From Stomorhina lunata (taxonomy: Eukaryota; Arthropoda; Insecta; Diptera; Rhiniidae), in assembly GCA_933228675.1 (NCBI GenBank), contig OW121743.1, positions 56,835,406 through 56,899,405 of the forward strand: a stretch of DNA of 64,000 bases, given 5' to 3'. Under the pieces are notes generated by a model. It did no database searches. It was not told the DNA's origin and saw only the letters and a program-made list of their open reading frames with translations. Made by a program: the position numbers and the translations under genes. This document shows, piece after piece, positions 35,364 through 46,291 of this stretch (its first letter is position 1; each line of letters begins with the position of its first letter).

Positions 35364-35904
35364 AAAGTAACTCAATTCAATGTTACTTTTTTTTTAATCA
35401 ACTGAAAAAATAATCAAAATTGAGTCAAAAATGACTCGAAAATGGCTCGGAAAAGATTCATAAAGGTGTTCATAAAAGATTCTCTCAAGGAGTCGCGGCT
35501 AGAGTACCATTTTCTCCCGAAGGCACAGTCTTTTCCGAATCGAAAATAATAGCATATTCGATTGTTTTAATCGTCCGCGGCAGTCGAAAAAGAGTCAAAT
35601 ATGATCAGAAAATAACAAAAATGCTGACTGGGGTGCAGCACATTATCTGAGAGAAGTACCCCTTGTTCCAATTGGAATGTCGTGAGAATTATGTATGTAA
35701 ATATCAAATGTTTTAATTAGTATATTCAAATCAAGTCAGTCTGATGTTTTTATCAGCAGACAGCCCACTTGAATTGGACCACACATAGTTCTAGGTTCGA
35801 GGTTGTCAAATAATACAACTATACACTGTTTTTGATCTGAGCAACCAAAACCTATTTCTAAGGTTGTTTGATGAGCTAATGTCCGTATATTAACATTGGT
35901 TCTA

Positions 35905-36522
35905 CAAGGTGGCGCAAAAGTAATCCTCCTATCAGAAAATGCTATAAATTTTGCGATTGGCCCCTAATGTCAATTCAGTTTTGACATTTGTCTAGTAAAC
36001 ACTTGCGAAATACACGTTAATAAACAATGTTAAGCTACACTGCTCCAGAACGCGGAATATTGGGGACTATTTATTTGACCAATAATCGGTCGGTGACTTT
36101 GGCACAACATGAACTACGTCGCAGGTTTCCTGGCCGTCCAACGCCTACTGGTGAAACACTGCGACGTTTAGCCGCTCGCCTCGAAGAGACTGGCACAACA
36201 CGAGATGCTGTCAGACGTGGCAGACCCCGGAGTAGCCGTTCTGCAGAGAATATTGCTGCTGTAGCCAAGGATGTCATGGAAGCGCCGTCGACATCGATCA
36301 GACGACGTAACACGCAAATGGGTATCAGTCGACGGTCTTTACAGGAAATTTTGGTAAAAGATTTGAAGATGTTTCCGTACAAAGTCCAGACGGTGCATCA
36401 GCTGTTAGCTGCTGACCGCCAATCACGTCTAACATACGCTCAAGCCATCCTTAATCACCACCAAGAGGAAGATGATTCTTCATCGAAAATAATCATGACT
36501 GATGACGCCCATTTCCATCTTT
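35905..36522 (+). mobile_element. 5' part of an IS630-Tc1-mariner element, cut by a LINE
   Basis: It starts after a TA with CAAGGTGGCGCAAAAGTAATC, a plausible mariner terminal repeat, and includes the transposase start. The element ends abruptly where the LINE tail begins at 36523. The 3' half is not found on the far side of the LINE in this window. Confidence 0.75.
36027..36522 (+). pseudogene. IS630-Tc1-mariner transposase, N-terminal part
   Basis: About 165 residues of a transposase precede the LINE junction. Residues 10-55 form a helix-turn-helix type DNA-binding segment (TLAQHELRRRFPGRPTP), followed by a basic GRPRSSRS linker and a second helix-rich region (ISRRSLQEILVKDLKMFPYK) as in arthropod mariner-like proteins. 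The first catalytic aspartate is just reached in IIMTDDAHFHL. After that the frame runs into LINE tail sequence (LLFIYLFK...) and stops at 36587. The enzyme would normally cut and paste the element at TA sites. Lacking two of three catalytic acids, this copy is dead. It belongs to a different mariner subfamily from the pair at 43 and 53 kb. Confidence 0.85.
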
Positions 36523-36727
36523 TATTTATTTATTTATTTAAAATTTTAGATCTAGCACAACAAGATGATAAGTCTTATATTTTATAGTGCTAGTGAGTAT
36601 AATTTAAAACATACAAGATCATACAATTTAAAAAAAAGAGAAATAAAAGATAAAATAGTAAAAAATAAATTTTGAGTGACTCATTTAGTAAAACAAAAAA
36701 CAAAATTTTAGTTCAAAGGTTAAAAAT

Positions 36728-39541
36728 TTAGCAAAAATATTTAAGTAATTCAGATTTAAACTTGTTTGCGTTGTTTATAATTTGAATTTGATTTGGAAGG
36801 AGGTTCCAAAGACTTGTAGTGTATATGAAAAACTGGCGTTGAGATGAAGAATATTTAAATTTACGCTGTATAAGATTTTTTCCTCGATTTGATCTTGCAA
36901 ATTGTAACCGATTGTACAGAGAGGTGGGTTGATTAGATGAAATAATTCGATGTAGAAAGACGAGACTTTTAAATTTTAGTAAATTTGAAAAGCTTATATT
37001 GTTAATTTGGTACGAATAACTGGATATTGAGTCAAAACGTCCCTTATTGAATACGTATCTAGCAATGCTATTGTACGCAACCTTAAGTTTTTGAAAGTCT
37101 GTGCTATCACAGTTTGAAAAAATTTCGCAGCCATATAATAAAACTGGAATTAGGTAAGTTTTTGCAAGTAACATGCGTATCTTGAAAGGGGTTGAGTATT
37201 TAACTGCCCAAAGATTACGAAACATTCCATACGTTCTTCCAACGACAAAATTGATATGGTTTGTCCACGTGAGTTTGTCATTAAATATAACCCCCAGATT
37301 TTTTGAAGACTTCACTTCTTCAATAATGTCGTCTTTTATCTGAAGGTTGATATTGTGCAGTGTAATTTCCTTAGTTTTCGAGAGAAAAATGTATTTAGAT
37401 TTGGAAGGATTTATACTCAGACCATTTGCTGTTGCCCAATCATTTATTTTTGATAAATCATAGTTAATATTGTTAACACCGGTGTGAATTTCACTAAGAG
37501 AACAGCTGTGGTAGATTTGTACATCATCGGCGTACATATGAATTTTACTGTGTTTGATAGTGTCTGGAAGGTCATTAATGTACAAACAAAAAAGTAAAGG
37601 TCCAAGAATTGAACCCTGCGGAACACCTCTGTTTACATTTAGAGCATTCGAATATTTGTTGTGTAGCTGTACTGTTTGGGATCTGCCGGTTAGGTATGAA
37701 GCTAAAAGCTTACATGCAGGTTTGGAAAAATAAAATTGTTTCTGAAGTTTTGATATTAGTATTGAGTGGTCCACCGTATCGAAGGCCTTGCTATGATCTA
37801 GTAGTACTAGGAATGATACCATATTGTTATCGAGTTTTCCTCTTAAGTCTTCTATAACATTTGTTAATGCTGTTATACAGCTTCTACCTTTTACGAAACC
37901 AGATTGAACTTCAGATAAGAGATGGTGTTCGCAAAGAAATTCGTTAATCTGTTGGCACAAAATATTTTCCAAAACTTTAGATAAATAGGGTAAAATTGAA
38001 ATTGGTCGAAAGTCATTATTTGGTTTTGAAATTGGAAAAATTTTGGATAATTTCCAAACTTCTGGAAATACAGATTTTGTGAGTATTGTATTAAATATAA
38101 ATGTGAGAAAAGGCAAAAGCTTTGGCAATAGAACTTTTAGAAAAATAGGGTTTACATTATCAATACCAACGGCATTCGATTTTACATTTTTTATACCAGC
38201 AATAACATCGCATTGGCGAACACAATGAAAGCTAAAGCAATTTTGGATAGGAACAAAACAGAGATCATCATATATGTTATGATTTGGTTGTGGAATATTG
38301 ATATTCACGAACTTATTGTTTAGTTGGTCCACATCGACATCATCATCGCAAGATAATGTGTTATTCTTTCCGATACCAATTTTGCGAATTTCATTCCATT
38401 TTGATTTACTGTCAATTGCAGAGTTAAATTTTCTTTCATAATACAAAGTTTTTGCCTTAAGGATCTTTTTTGTGACTTCTCTACGAGCACTTTTGAAAAT
38501 TTGATAAAGTTCGGGAGTTTTGTACGTTTTCCATCTTCTATGAGCGACATTTCGGTTTTCAATTAATGCCTTGATTTCTGGAGTAAACCAAGGATCTTGA
38601 TTTGCTCTTACTATTCGGGTTTTTAGTGGAACACATAAGTCATACAATTTATTAACGTTTTCTTGTAAAAAGCACAGCTGATCATTAGGATCAAGAAAGG
38701 AGTAGATTTGATTCCAGCAGATATTATCAAAGTGTTCGTTTAGGAGAGTGTAATTTATGTTGCGCAGATCACGGTAGGTATAAGATGTGTCCTTTCTGGC
38801 TGTATAGAAGTCATAAGTTGCAAAAAGAATGTCATGATTAGAAAAGACGGGAGCAGTAAGTTGATCATATAATAGTATTTTGGGTATATGGTTAACAAAC
38901 ATTAAATCAATTAAACTATTGGATAATCTATGATAGTGTGTGGGAATTTCAGTATTAACTGGAGTGAGACTAAGAGACAGCATGGGTTCGATTAAAGGAT
39001 TATTTATGAGTAAATTATTGTTGAAATCCCCGGTGATCAAGATATCATCATATTGTACAGAGATGTTTTCTAGAATTGCAATAAATGGCACAATAGATAT
39101 GTCACGATGGGGTCTATAAACAGTTCCAATCAGCAATTTTTTATTTTTAACTTTTACTTCTATAAATAGGTACTCAATTACACTTCCCATTGAAGTTTTT
39201 AATTTCATTGAACAATTTATGTCAGACCTGACGTAGATTGCGACTCCACCACCCCTAGACCTGGTTTCGATATTGTTGACAACGGTAGTTCTGTCAGATC
39301 GGAAAAGTTTGAAGCCACAAAGCTGATAAATTGAATCATCAATATCTTTTGAAAACCAAGTTTCAGAAACGCATATGATATCAATGCCAGCTGAAGCAAA
39401 TAAATATCTAAACTCATCCATTTTTTTGTTCAAGCTCTGTGCATTAATATGTACTATATTAAGCCCCTGTCTTTGTCTGGACAAAATCCTTAGCATATTA
39501 TATACACTGTCTTCGGAACCTAAACTGTTATTTGGATACAT
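36728..39541 (-). CDS. LINE ORF2: endonuclease and reverse transcriptase
   Basis: A 937-residue protein. Residues 27-240 are an apurinic-type endonuclease: LNIVHINAQSL (27-37), VSETWF (58-63), GDFNNN (171-176), SLIDLMF (209-215) and SNHD (234-237). Residues about 490-760 are a reverse transcriptase: FRPISILP (511-518), LDHSKAFDTVDH (581-592, first catalytic D582), RGVPQGSILGP (638-648) and YADD (670-673). The GLSINPSKSK and NLGVIFNDKL motifs follow. No RNase H domain is seen. The enzyme nicks target DNA and copies its RNA at the nick. The ORF is uninterrupted and all catalytic residues seen are intact, so this copy may still be active or is very young. ORF1 lies upstream with a 221-bp gap. 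Confidence 0.95.
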   Translation of the reverse strand: MYPNNSLGSEDSVYNMLRILSRQRQGLNIVHINAQSLNKKMDEFRYLFASAGIDIICVSETWFSKDIDDSIYQLCGFKLFRSDRTTVVNNIETRSRGGGVAIYVRSDINCSMKLKTSMGSVIEYLFIEVKVKNKKLLIGTVYRPHRDISIVPFIAILENISVQYDDILITGDFNNNLLINNPLIEPMLSLSLTPVNTEIPTHYHRLSNSLIDLMFVNHIPKILLYDQLTAPVFSNHDILFATYDFYTARKDTSYTYRDLRNINYTLLNEHFDNICWNQIYSFLDPNDQLCFLQENVNKLYDLCVPLKTRIVRANQDPWFTPEIKALIENRNVAHRRWKTYKTPELYQIFKSARREVTKKILKAKTLYYERKFNSAIDSKSKWNEIRKIGIGKNNTLSCDDDVDVDQLNNKFVNINIPQPNHNIYDDLCFVPIQNCFSFHCVRQCDVIAGIKNVKSNAVGIDNVNPIFLKVLLPKLLPFLTFIFNTILTKSVFPEVWKLSKIFPISKPNNDFRPISILPYLSKVLENILCQQINEFLCEHHLLSEVQSGFVKGRSCITALTNVIEDLRGKLDNNMVSFLVLLDHSKAFDTVDHSILISKLQKQFYFSKPACKLLASYLTGRSQTVQLHNKYSNALNVNRGVPQGSILGPLLFCLYINDLPDTIKHSKIHMYADDVQIYHSCSLSEIHTGVNNINYDLSKINDWATANGLSINPSKSKYIFLSKTKEITLHNINLQIKDDIIEEVKSSKNLGVIFNDKLTWTNHINFVVGRTYGMFRNLWAVKYSTPFKIRMLLAKTYLIPVLLYGCEIFSNCDSTDFQKLKVAYNSIARYVFNKGRFDSISSYSYQINNISFSNLLKFKSLVFLHRIISSNQPTSLYNRLQFARSNRGKNLIQRKFKYSSSQRQFFIYTTSLWNLLPNQIQIINNANKFKSELLKYFC

Positions 39542-39762
39542 ATATTAAGGTGAAAACAACGCAAAAAGCTATACAAATTGGAATCCTTTTGAACTTAAGT
39601 ACGTTAAAAAAGAAATTAACAAGTAAACATACAAAATATATCAAGTACAATGCCAGCAAAGAAAAATATGAGGAATGTATAAATGATATTAAAAAATATG
39701 AAAAATTTATAAGGATATAAAATATGAAAAATTTATAAAAAAAGAAACTAATAAAATTAATT

Positions 39763-40794
39763 TTATATATTTGAGATGTTGGAAATGTCAGCAACATTGG
39801 GATGTACATTATCTTGCTCAGCACTTCCAGGAAAAAGCTGGTACAAACGTTGAATTTCATCTATTAAGATTAGGTTATCGTTAACTTCCTTTTTAATGTA
39901 GACAGACCCACGCAAACTAAAAGCACTGCTGATGAGCTTCCTCTTTTTAAAACGAATAGCAGTACGTAAAATATTAAAGTTAGATTGGGTTAAATTCTCA
40001 TTGACAAAAAATTTGTTATCTGAGTTGAACCCAATATCACGTAAACAAAAAAAGAATCCTTTATGAAGTTTTCTATAATCCGCCAGAGACTTTAGAAAAA
40101 AATTTTTGTCGTACACGGACCACATTTTTACTATGATAACTGCATCTTTGGATTTATTTTTGTGCTTGTTATTATGGTTTTGTAGCCTATATATTGATTT
40201 TAGTGCCGGAACAGAGGTATCTATGGTGTTGCAGATGTTACAAAAAATATTCATTAAATCCTCGTTTTCTGAATAAGGGATTTCATTCAAACGAAGTTCA
40301 TTTGAGACAGGGTAATTTTCTTGTTTGCGGATTCTGTTTTTTAAAGTGTTTATTTCATCCCGCAAACATTTTACTTCAGAAGTAACTGTTTCGAGAAATG
40401 TGACTCTCTCATTAACTAATTGCAACTCATTCCTTAGAAGTTCATACCTCCTGTCGAGGTCTGTTAAAAGTTCTTCTCTGTATTCGCGGAATTTTGTGTC
40501 AATCATATTTTCAATTTGATCCGCAAATTTGTCAAATCTTTTATCGATACTGGAAATTAGTTTAATTGGTGAATCAAGACGGGGAGCTTTGGTAGCATTG
40601 CCGATAAAAGAGTTTTGAAGAACATCACGTAATCGTTTGTTGATGGGTGTTTGATTAGATGTGGTTCCTAAAGTAAGATTTAAATCCTTGGTTGTTTCAC
40701 TAGATGTTGACATACTTTTATTTTTATTATTGCTTTTTGGTTTTGAATTATTTGAGTTTTTGTTATTTTTTGATCGTTTTCTTAGAGAGTACAT
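39763..40794 (-). CDS. LINE ORF1: coiled-coil RNA-binding protein
   Basis: A 343-residue protein upstream of ORF2 in the same element. Residues 1-30 are basic and rich in N, K and S. Residues about 82-160 form a heptad-like coiled coil (FDKFADQIENMI through LKNRIRKQEN), which would trimerise the protein. Residues about 166-260 look like the RRM-type domain of L1-like ORF1 proteins (NELRLNEIPYSENEDL, then DAVIIVKMWS). The C-terminal part is basic (RFKKRKLI). No CCHC zinc knuckle is present, unlike classical Jockey gag-like ORF1s. The likely role is to coat the LINE RNA and chaperone it to the target. The frame is open with no stops. Confidence 0.85.
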   Translation of the reverse strand: MYSLRKRSKNNKNSNNSKPKSNNKNKSMSTSSETTKDLNLTLGTTSNQTPINKRLRDVLQNSFIGNATKAPRLDSPIKLISSIDKRFDKFADQIENMIDTKFREYREELLTDLDRRYELLRNELQLVNERVTFLETVTSEVKCLRDEINTLKNRIRKQENYPVSNELRLNEIPYSENEDLMNIFCNICNTIDTSVPALKSIYRLQNHNNKHKNKSKDAVIIVKMWSVYDKNFFLKSLADYRKLHKGFFFCLRDIGFNSDNKFFVNENLTQSNFNILRTAIRFKKRKLISSAFSLRGSVYIKKEVNDNLILIDEIQRLYQLFPGSAEQDNVHPNVADISNISNI

Positions 40795-41110
40795 TGAATT
40801 TTAAAATTTAAAATGAATAGTCTTTGTTTATAAATTGGTGTAACTTAATCCAACAAAAAAATTTCTTTCAGTGTGATACTTTGAATTTAACGGACGTAGA
40901 AGCAGTGAATTTTAAACTGTCTTTACCTCAAACTTGGTAACACTTTATTTATGTTTTTGTTTTACCAGTATTTGAAAGAAGATATCAGCTGGTGTTGTTT
41001 ATTTTTTTTTTTTTTAGTTTACTTATTTTATTTTGACTGAACGTGTGTAGTTGTCTCTTTTGATAGTTTTGAGTGCTTTTTGTTTTAATTAAAATTTAAT
41101 TTATTTTGTG

Positions 41111-41885
41111 ATTTTAAAAATGATTTATTTTACTCAAAAAACCCGGAAACATACACTGATGATAGCAGCTTGGATGCAGTTGGTATTTTGCCGTATTCGG
41201 AAAGTATTTTGATAAATTAAAAAGTGAGTTTACTCTAGAATTTCACGTTTTTTCTGGACAAGAAGTGCTATACGTACACACGGTAAAAATTTGGTATTAT
41301 TATTGTATCAGTCAGGATTCGGTAGATAACAGTGTTCGGTGTCTAAATATATCAATCGAATGACAGAATCGGTAATACGGCTCGGTTCGGGTATTATTAT
41401 AGCAGTAACGCTCGGATTTATCGATATCCATCTGATGACAGAGAATCGGTGATACCGCTCGGATTTCTAGAATACCAATCGGGAATAATGCTCGGGTATA
41501 GATAAGGACGAGTTTAAGGTTTTAATACAATAAAATATTACTTATAGAAATTAAAATAATATTTTAGTAATTATAAAAGAAAACTAAAAAAAAACAAGAT
41601 TTATGGCTAAAACAACAAAAGTAACTTGTAAAGTAAACGTACGCCCTACATAGTTACTATTCTATTACTACAAAATTACAATGTTGACTTAACAGTCAGC
41701 CAAAGCCGATGTGACTGAAACAGTCAGCCGGAGTCGCTGTGCAAGGTGACTTTGATCGTGACTAATCAAGGCTTAAGTTTATTAGTCTAGGGCAAATTCT
41801 GTCTCGTTTGAACAGTCCCTTCCTCATGAAAAACTTTAACACTTATATAGATTTACGCATAAACTAAATACGAATTATTTACTTA
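41111..41885. other. Unassigned, with weak internal repetition
   Basis: 41330-41510 holds loosely repeated steps (TCGGTAATACGGCTCGG, GGTGATACCGCTCGGATT). I see no gene. Confidence 0.45.
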
Positions 41886-41889
41886 AGAC

Positions 41890-42297
41890 TTATATATTTA
41901 AGCTGTTTCCGTCATTTGAACTTATATGAGAGCTAGGGTCAAATGTGGACCGATTATCTCGAAATTTTGCAAATTGATTACAGTTGTTGCAATTATTATG
42001 TATGCATTATATTATTCTCATCATCTTCAGATTTACCAGCTTTGGTCAAATGTGGACCGAGCTTTGGTCAAATGTGGACCGATTTCAACGAAATGTTGTA
42101 CATTGATTTTGGTTTACATAGGCAGTATTTCTTTTAAATTTCATAAAAATAATATTGATATTTGTGGCCAATATATCAATTCCGGGAAGTGGGACCTATG
42201 GGAGGTACCATAAATAATGGACCGATTTTAACAAGTTTCAATAGCCATGGTCCCACTATCAAAAAAATGATCTGTGCCTGGTGGTAAAGGGTATAAT
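41890..42297 (+). mobile_element. Dispersed element family A, 5'-truncated with internal rearrangement
   Basis: Matches 45560-46221: CCGTCATTTG, GGTCAAATGTGGACCGATTA, GACCTATGGGAGGTACC, and the end GGTGGTAAAGGGTATAATAA. GCTTTGGTCAAATGTGGACC is locally doubled at 42036-42080. The block between TGATCTGTGC and the 3' end is deleted. Confidence 0.78.
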
Positions 42298-42930
42298 AAG
42301 TATTCATATTATTGCATATTGTTACGTTTTTTCTTTAAAAATGTGGAAAGAATTCTTTTTGCAAACAACCGATAACAAAATTAAAACACTTTATGTCGTT
42401 CTACAAAGTAACACTTTTATTAACTTTAGAGTTAATCACTTAAACACACTTCACACAATTGTTCTACAAATATTCTTAGTCTCACTGTTCTCTTATACGC
42501 GTCTCAATTAAAAGTGTTTCAAACAATTTCTGCAGACGTAAACAAAGAGCTGCTGTCGTTGATTACACTAACAATATGGCTTACGAAAGTTCATGCATGT
42601 TCCAACACATTCTCACATGATCAAGAACACACTCGCACATACGTTGTGGAAATATATTATCTGTAGTTAACAGCAACAGAGAGATAGAGAGTGTAGATAA
42701 AGAGAAATATGCTGATATACTCTTACAGCAAAACATTAAGACAAAAATGTTGTTCAATTAATAAGAAGAAGAATTATAAATAGCGAACTTTGCACAATGA
42801 GGAGGATAACTAAAAAATTCTTGACAATATAGTAGCGGTGTTCGCGAGACGCTGCAAAATATTTATGTGGTAAAATTTAGGAGATTTAAAATATGTGGAA
42901 AGTTAACTAGATATACGATATGTGTGTGTT
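42298..42930. other. Unassigned sequence
   Basis: No coding signal. It has LTR-like composition and a TATAAATAG box at about 42777, but no matching partner or TG...CA ends are seen, so no call is made. Confidence 0.4.
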
Positions 42931-42935
42931 TAATA

Positions 42936-44239
42936 TCGGGTGTTTTTTATTGAGGTATAGAACTTCAAGTTGGCATCACTTTTTTAACTGGCGGCCATTT
43001 TGTCAGCTGTCAAGTGATTAATATTTAGTTTGGTTTGCCATTTCATCATGAACAGGTTAACAAAAGAACAACGCTTGCAAATCGTGCAAATTTATTTCGA
43101 AAATAATGGTTCAGTTCCCGAAGTTTACCGCAAGCTCCGTCCATTTTATGGTCGACATAATCGTCCATCAGAGCAATTAATTCGGTTAACCATGGATCGT
43201 TTTCGCACTACGTTTACTCTATGTGATAATACGCATCCGCAGCGACGTCGAACAGTGCGTACCGAAGAAACAATTGCCGCTGTAGAGCAAAGTGTTGAAG
43301 AGGACCCGAATGAATCGATTCGCCACCGTGCATAGCAATTGGAGCTTTGTCCATCAACTTTATGGAAGATTTTGCGCAAAGATCTTGGCTTGCGACCTTA
43401 CAAGATCCAGCTTGTGCAAGAATTTAAGCCGCGAGACCATGCAATGCGTCGTGATTTTGGTGTATGGGCCGAAAATGAGACTAATCTCGATGCTGATTTT
43501 CATCGCAAAATTTTGTTCAGTGATGAGGCTCATTTTTGGTTGAATGGCTACGTCAACAAGCAAAATTGCCGCATTTGGAGTGAAGAGAATCCACATGAGA
43601 CCCTTGAGACGCCATTACATCCACAAAAACTGACTGTTTGGTGTGCTCTATGGGCTAGTGGAGTCATTGGGCCATACTTCTTCCGAAATAATGCTGGAGA
43701 GTCAGTTACCATAAATGGAGACCGGTATAAAGCCATGATAACCGACTATTTTGTTCCCCAATTGGATGGCATGAATGTGGATGAGTTGTGGTTCCAACAA
43801 GAAGGCGCTACATGCCACACAGCGCACGTCACAATTGATTTATTGAAGGAAACATTCGATGAGCGCATAATTTCGCGGAATGGACCTGTCAATTGGCCAC
43901 CAAGATCGTGCGATTTGACACCACTGGATTATTTTCTTTGGGGATATGTGAAGTCGCTCGTCTACGCCAACAACCCAGAAACGTTAGGGGACTTGGAAGC
44001 CAACATTCGTGGCGTTATTGCCAACATACGGCCCCATATGCTCGAAAAGGTAGTTGAAAATTGGACCTGTAGAATTGGCTTTATTCGAGCCAGCCGCGGC
44101 GGCCACATGCCCGAAATCATATTTAAACATTAATGGCATAAAATTATTCTTCCAATAAAGCCAAATTGATGGACATTAAAACGATTTTCTTGTGTTTTAT
44201 TTCAATTCGAAGTTCTATACCTCTAAAAAAAACACCCTT
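42936..44239 (+). mobile_element. mariner-like element copy 1, full length
   Basis: Flanked by TA (42934-42935 and 44240-44241). The ends are inverted repeats: GGGTGTTTTTTATTGAGG with TATAGAACTTC on the left, and the complement of ACACCC, with GAAGTTCTATACCTC, on the right. About 1.3 kb, with one transposase gene. The second copy at 53.3-54.1 kb has the same left end. Confidence 0.92.
43030..44133 (+). pseudogene. mariner-like transposase with one nonsense codon and D-to-E change
   Basis: A 367-codon frame open except for TAG at 43333-43335 (codon 102). The other copy has CAG there, so one C-to-T change broke it. Residues 1-110 are paired helix-turn-helix domains (LTKEQRLQIVQIYFENNGSV; CPSTLWKILRK follows the stop). 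The catalytic domain has D165 in ILFSDEAHFWLNGYVN, residue 258 in WFQQEGATCHTA and D295 in PRSCDLTPLDYFLWGYV. Position 258 is glutamate where this superfamily has aspartate, a second likely inactivating change. The gap between residues 258 and 295 is 36 residues, longer than the 34 of classical mariners. When whole, it would excise and insert the element at TA. Confidence 0.92.
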
Positions 44240-44274
44240 TAATACTCCATATAAATTTGTAGTATTATTAAATT

Positions 44275-44390
44275 CAGAAATATGACTCTTAATAAAGCTT
44301 TGACTATGAATTTGACTATGATTATGCCCATGACTTTGACTAGGTCTTTCACTATGACTTTGGTTATGACTATTGTTCATGTGATATCTA
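44275..44390. repeat. Short degenerate hexamer cluster, opposite orientation
   Basis: TTGACTATGA, TGACTATGATTATG and ACTTTGACTAGG steps are the complement of the GTCATA/GTCAAA clusters that flank the GCCATA satellite, 11 kb away. Confidence 0.65.
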
Positions 44391-45432
44391 GTATAACTGA
44401 CTATGAATTTAATTTGGTGATTTTCTGGAAGAAAATTTTGCCATAAACCTTTAAGAAATATTTTAATAAAGTTAATTGCCATTGACATTATGATTCTTCC
44501 ATCAAACCTCACCATTTCCTCACAATTTCTTTAGAAAACAGTTTTTATCTTTAGTGTTCAACAGAGCTTTCAAGGTGCGAGTATTTGATGCTTTTTGCCA
44601 GAATACTACAGAAAAAAGGATTTAGTTTCAAATGAGCCAAGAGGGAGAAATAATAAAAGAGTTTTTCACTAGAAAGAGTCTATAGATGAAGTGTGTTAAA
44701 AATGCTAAACCCAGTTATTAAATTAAAATACAAACTACTGATGGCAAATAATCAAATGCTGGAAACTTTGCTCGGAGGTGATAACTACTACTACTGAGAT
44801 AGAGTCTTCGAGTTAAGTACAATTTCAAATTTAAGTGCTTTATTTTCTAGAAAGAAACCAAATGAGTGCAACTAAGTGCTATTTGGTAACGGAAGCTTTG
44901 TTTTAAGTATTTATATTTTTTAGTTGAAATGATATAAATAAATTTATGGTATATCATTCTGTGAATCTTTCTTTAGTAAAATATTCATGTTTAATTTATT
45001 TGTTGCTTTGCTTGTGATAAAATTAATAATTGCTATGATGACGTTTGTAAAGATGAGAAATTTCTTTTGGAAGTGGAATGTTTTTTTAAATGTGGTTTTA
45101 AAATTGATATTTTTGAATTTGTAACTGTCAGAGCTAGTGAAAAGGTTTTCTTTGTTCACCTCTAACATTTTTCATTGCGGTTGATGATTATCCTGGATGC
45201 TCTGGTGAGGGAAATGAAGAAAAATATAATAAAGCACTTTTTAGTATTAATTGCTATGTGTTAATTTAGATTGTGGTTAAATGTTGGTATATATTTATTC
45301 CCTAAGGAGAGATATTTTATTAAACCAAGGCTTTATTTTGCAAGTGGAATAAGTCCACATTCCAAAACAATTAAGTTAATGATGGGGAAAGGTTTTGCAA
45401 TTGTGGGTCATACTATGCGAAAAAAAAGCAAG
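44391..45432. other. Unassigned AT-rich sequence
   Basis: No gene or repeat recognised. The minus-strand ORFs at 44144-44515 and 44944-45168 have no domain. Confidence 0.5.
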
Positions 45433-46221
45433 CAAGAAAGCGCAATAGTCGGTCAAGCCCGACCATACGATACCCTTCACCACTAAGGTCAAATGTGTTA
45501 TTTTTCCTGTATAAAGACAAATATTTGCTAAATTTTGCCATCATACAAACATTTTCTCAAAACTTATATATTTAACCTGTTTCCGTCATTTGGACTTATA
45601 TGAGAGCTAAGGTCATTTGTGGACCGATTATCTCGAAATTTGGCAACTTGATTACAGTTGTTACAAAAATTATGTATGCAAAAAATATACTCAAAATTTC
45701 AATATATTTAGATATACGAGCGTTTTAGTGATTTTTTTGTCTCATTTAGTGCGTTTTTAAAGAAGAGTTTGTATGGGAGCTATGATCAAATGTTTACCGA
45801 TTTAACCAAATTTGGTACAACGATTTTAATTCACATAGGCAGTATTTCTTTTAAATTTCATGAAAAATATTGATATTTGTGGCCAATATGTCAATTCCGG
45901 GAAGTGGGACCTATGGGAGGTACCATAAATAATAGACCGATTTTAAGCAATTTCAACAGCCATGGTCCCATTATCAAAAAAATTATCTGTGCTAAATTTC
46001 ATCAAATTATCTTTAGAATTGCGACCTGTAGTTTGATTACAAGGTTTACATGGGGGTCCAGCCATCCAGACGGACGGACATCGCTAAATCGACTCAGAAA
46101 GTGATTCTAAGCCTATTGGTATACTAAAAGATGGGTCTAAGACAAATATTCCTATGCGTTACATACATCAGCACAAACTTATAATACCCTTTCCATCTAT
46201 GGTGGTAAAGGGTATAATAAT
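45433..46221 (+). mobile_element. Dispersed element family A, most complete copy
   Basis: Starts AAGCAAGCAAGAAAGCGC, then a hairpin GTCGG-TCAAG-CCCGAC, then ATACCCTTCACCACTAAGG. Ends ATCTATGGTGGTAAAGGG and TATAATAA. The ATACCCTTCACCAC near the start and the complement of GTGGTAAAGGGTATAAT at the end form subterminal inverted repeats. The interior holds direct variants of GGAGCTATGATCAAATG and the CCAGACGGACGGACATCG motif. There is no ORF. Its class is unresolved; it behaves as a non-autonomous TIR-type element. Confidence 0.8.
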
Positions 46222-46291
46222 TTTAAATTTACTTAACCTACTAAAATGTTCACAGTCAAACATTTTGCAGTTTACGATTTGATACAAATTT

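Larger units (their letters stand above)
34855..35632. mobile_element. 778-bp non-autonomous TIR element with inferred insertion site
   Basis: The ends are CCCAGTCATCATTT and, read inward from the right, CCCAGTCAGCATTT (13 of 14 match), with a second shared inner motif GTCGTCCGCGCGATTAAAA on the left and GGACGATTAAAA on the right. The two flanks joined together match 23471-23580, which lacks the element. The target duplication is at most AT/GT. There is no ORF for a transposase. A tRNA-like SINE and a (TC)n run lie inside. Confidence 0.72.
36523..41110 (-). mobile_element. Near full-length non-LTR retrotransposon (LINE)
   Basis: Two intact ORFs on the minus strand and a 3' end made of AAAT repeats (read on the plus strand as TTTATTTATTTATTTA at 36522-36540). 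The 3' junction lies inside a mariner transposase gene. ORF architecture (coiled-coil ORF1, endonuclease plus reverse transcriptase ORF2, no RNase H) suggests the CR1/L2/Jockey group; the clade is not settled. The 5' end is uncertain, somewhere near 41.1 kb. I could not find a target duplication. Confidence 0.85.

Noticed and set aside
36071..36382. 103-residue minus-strand ORF
   Set aside because: Antisense shadow of the mariner transposase.
42298..42930. Solo LTR with TATAAATAG
   Set aside because: No TG...CA ends, target duplication, primer-binding site or second copy could be found.
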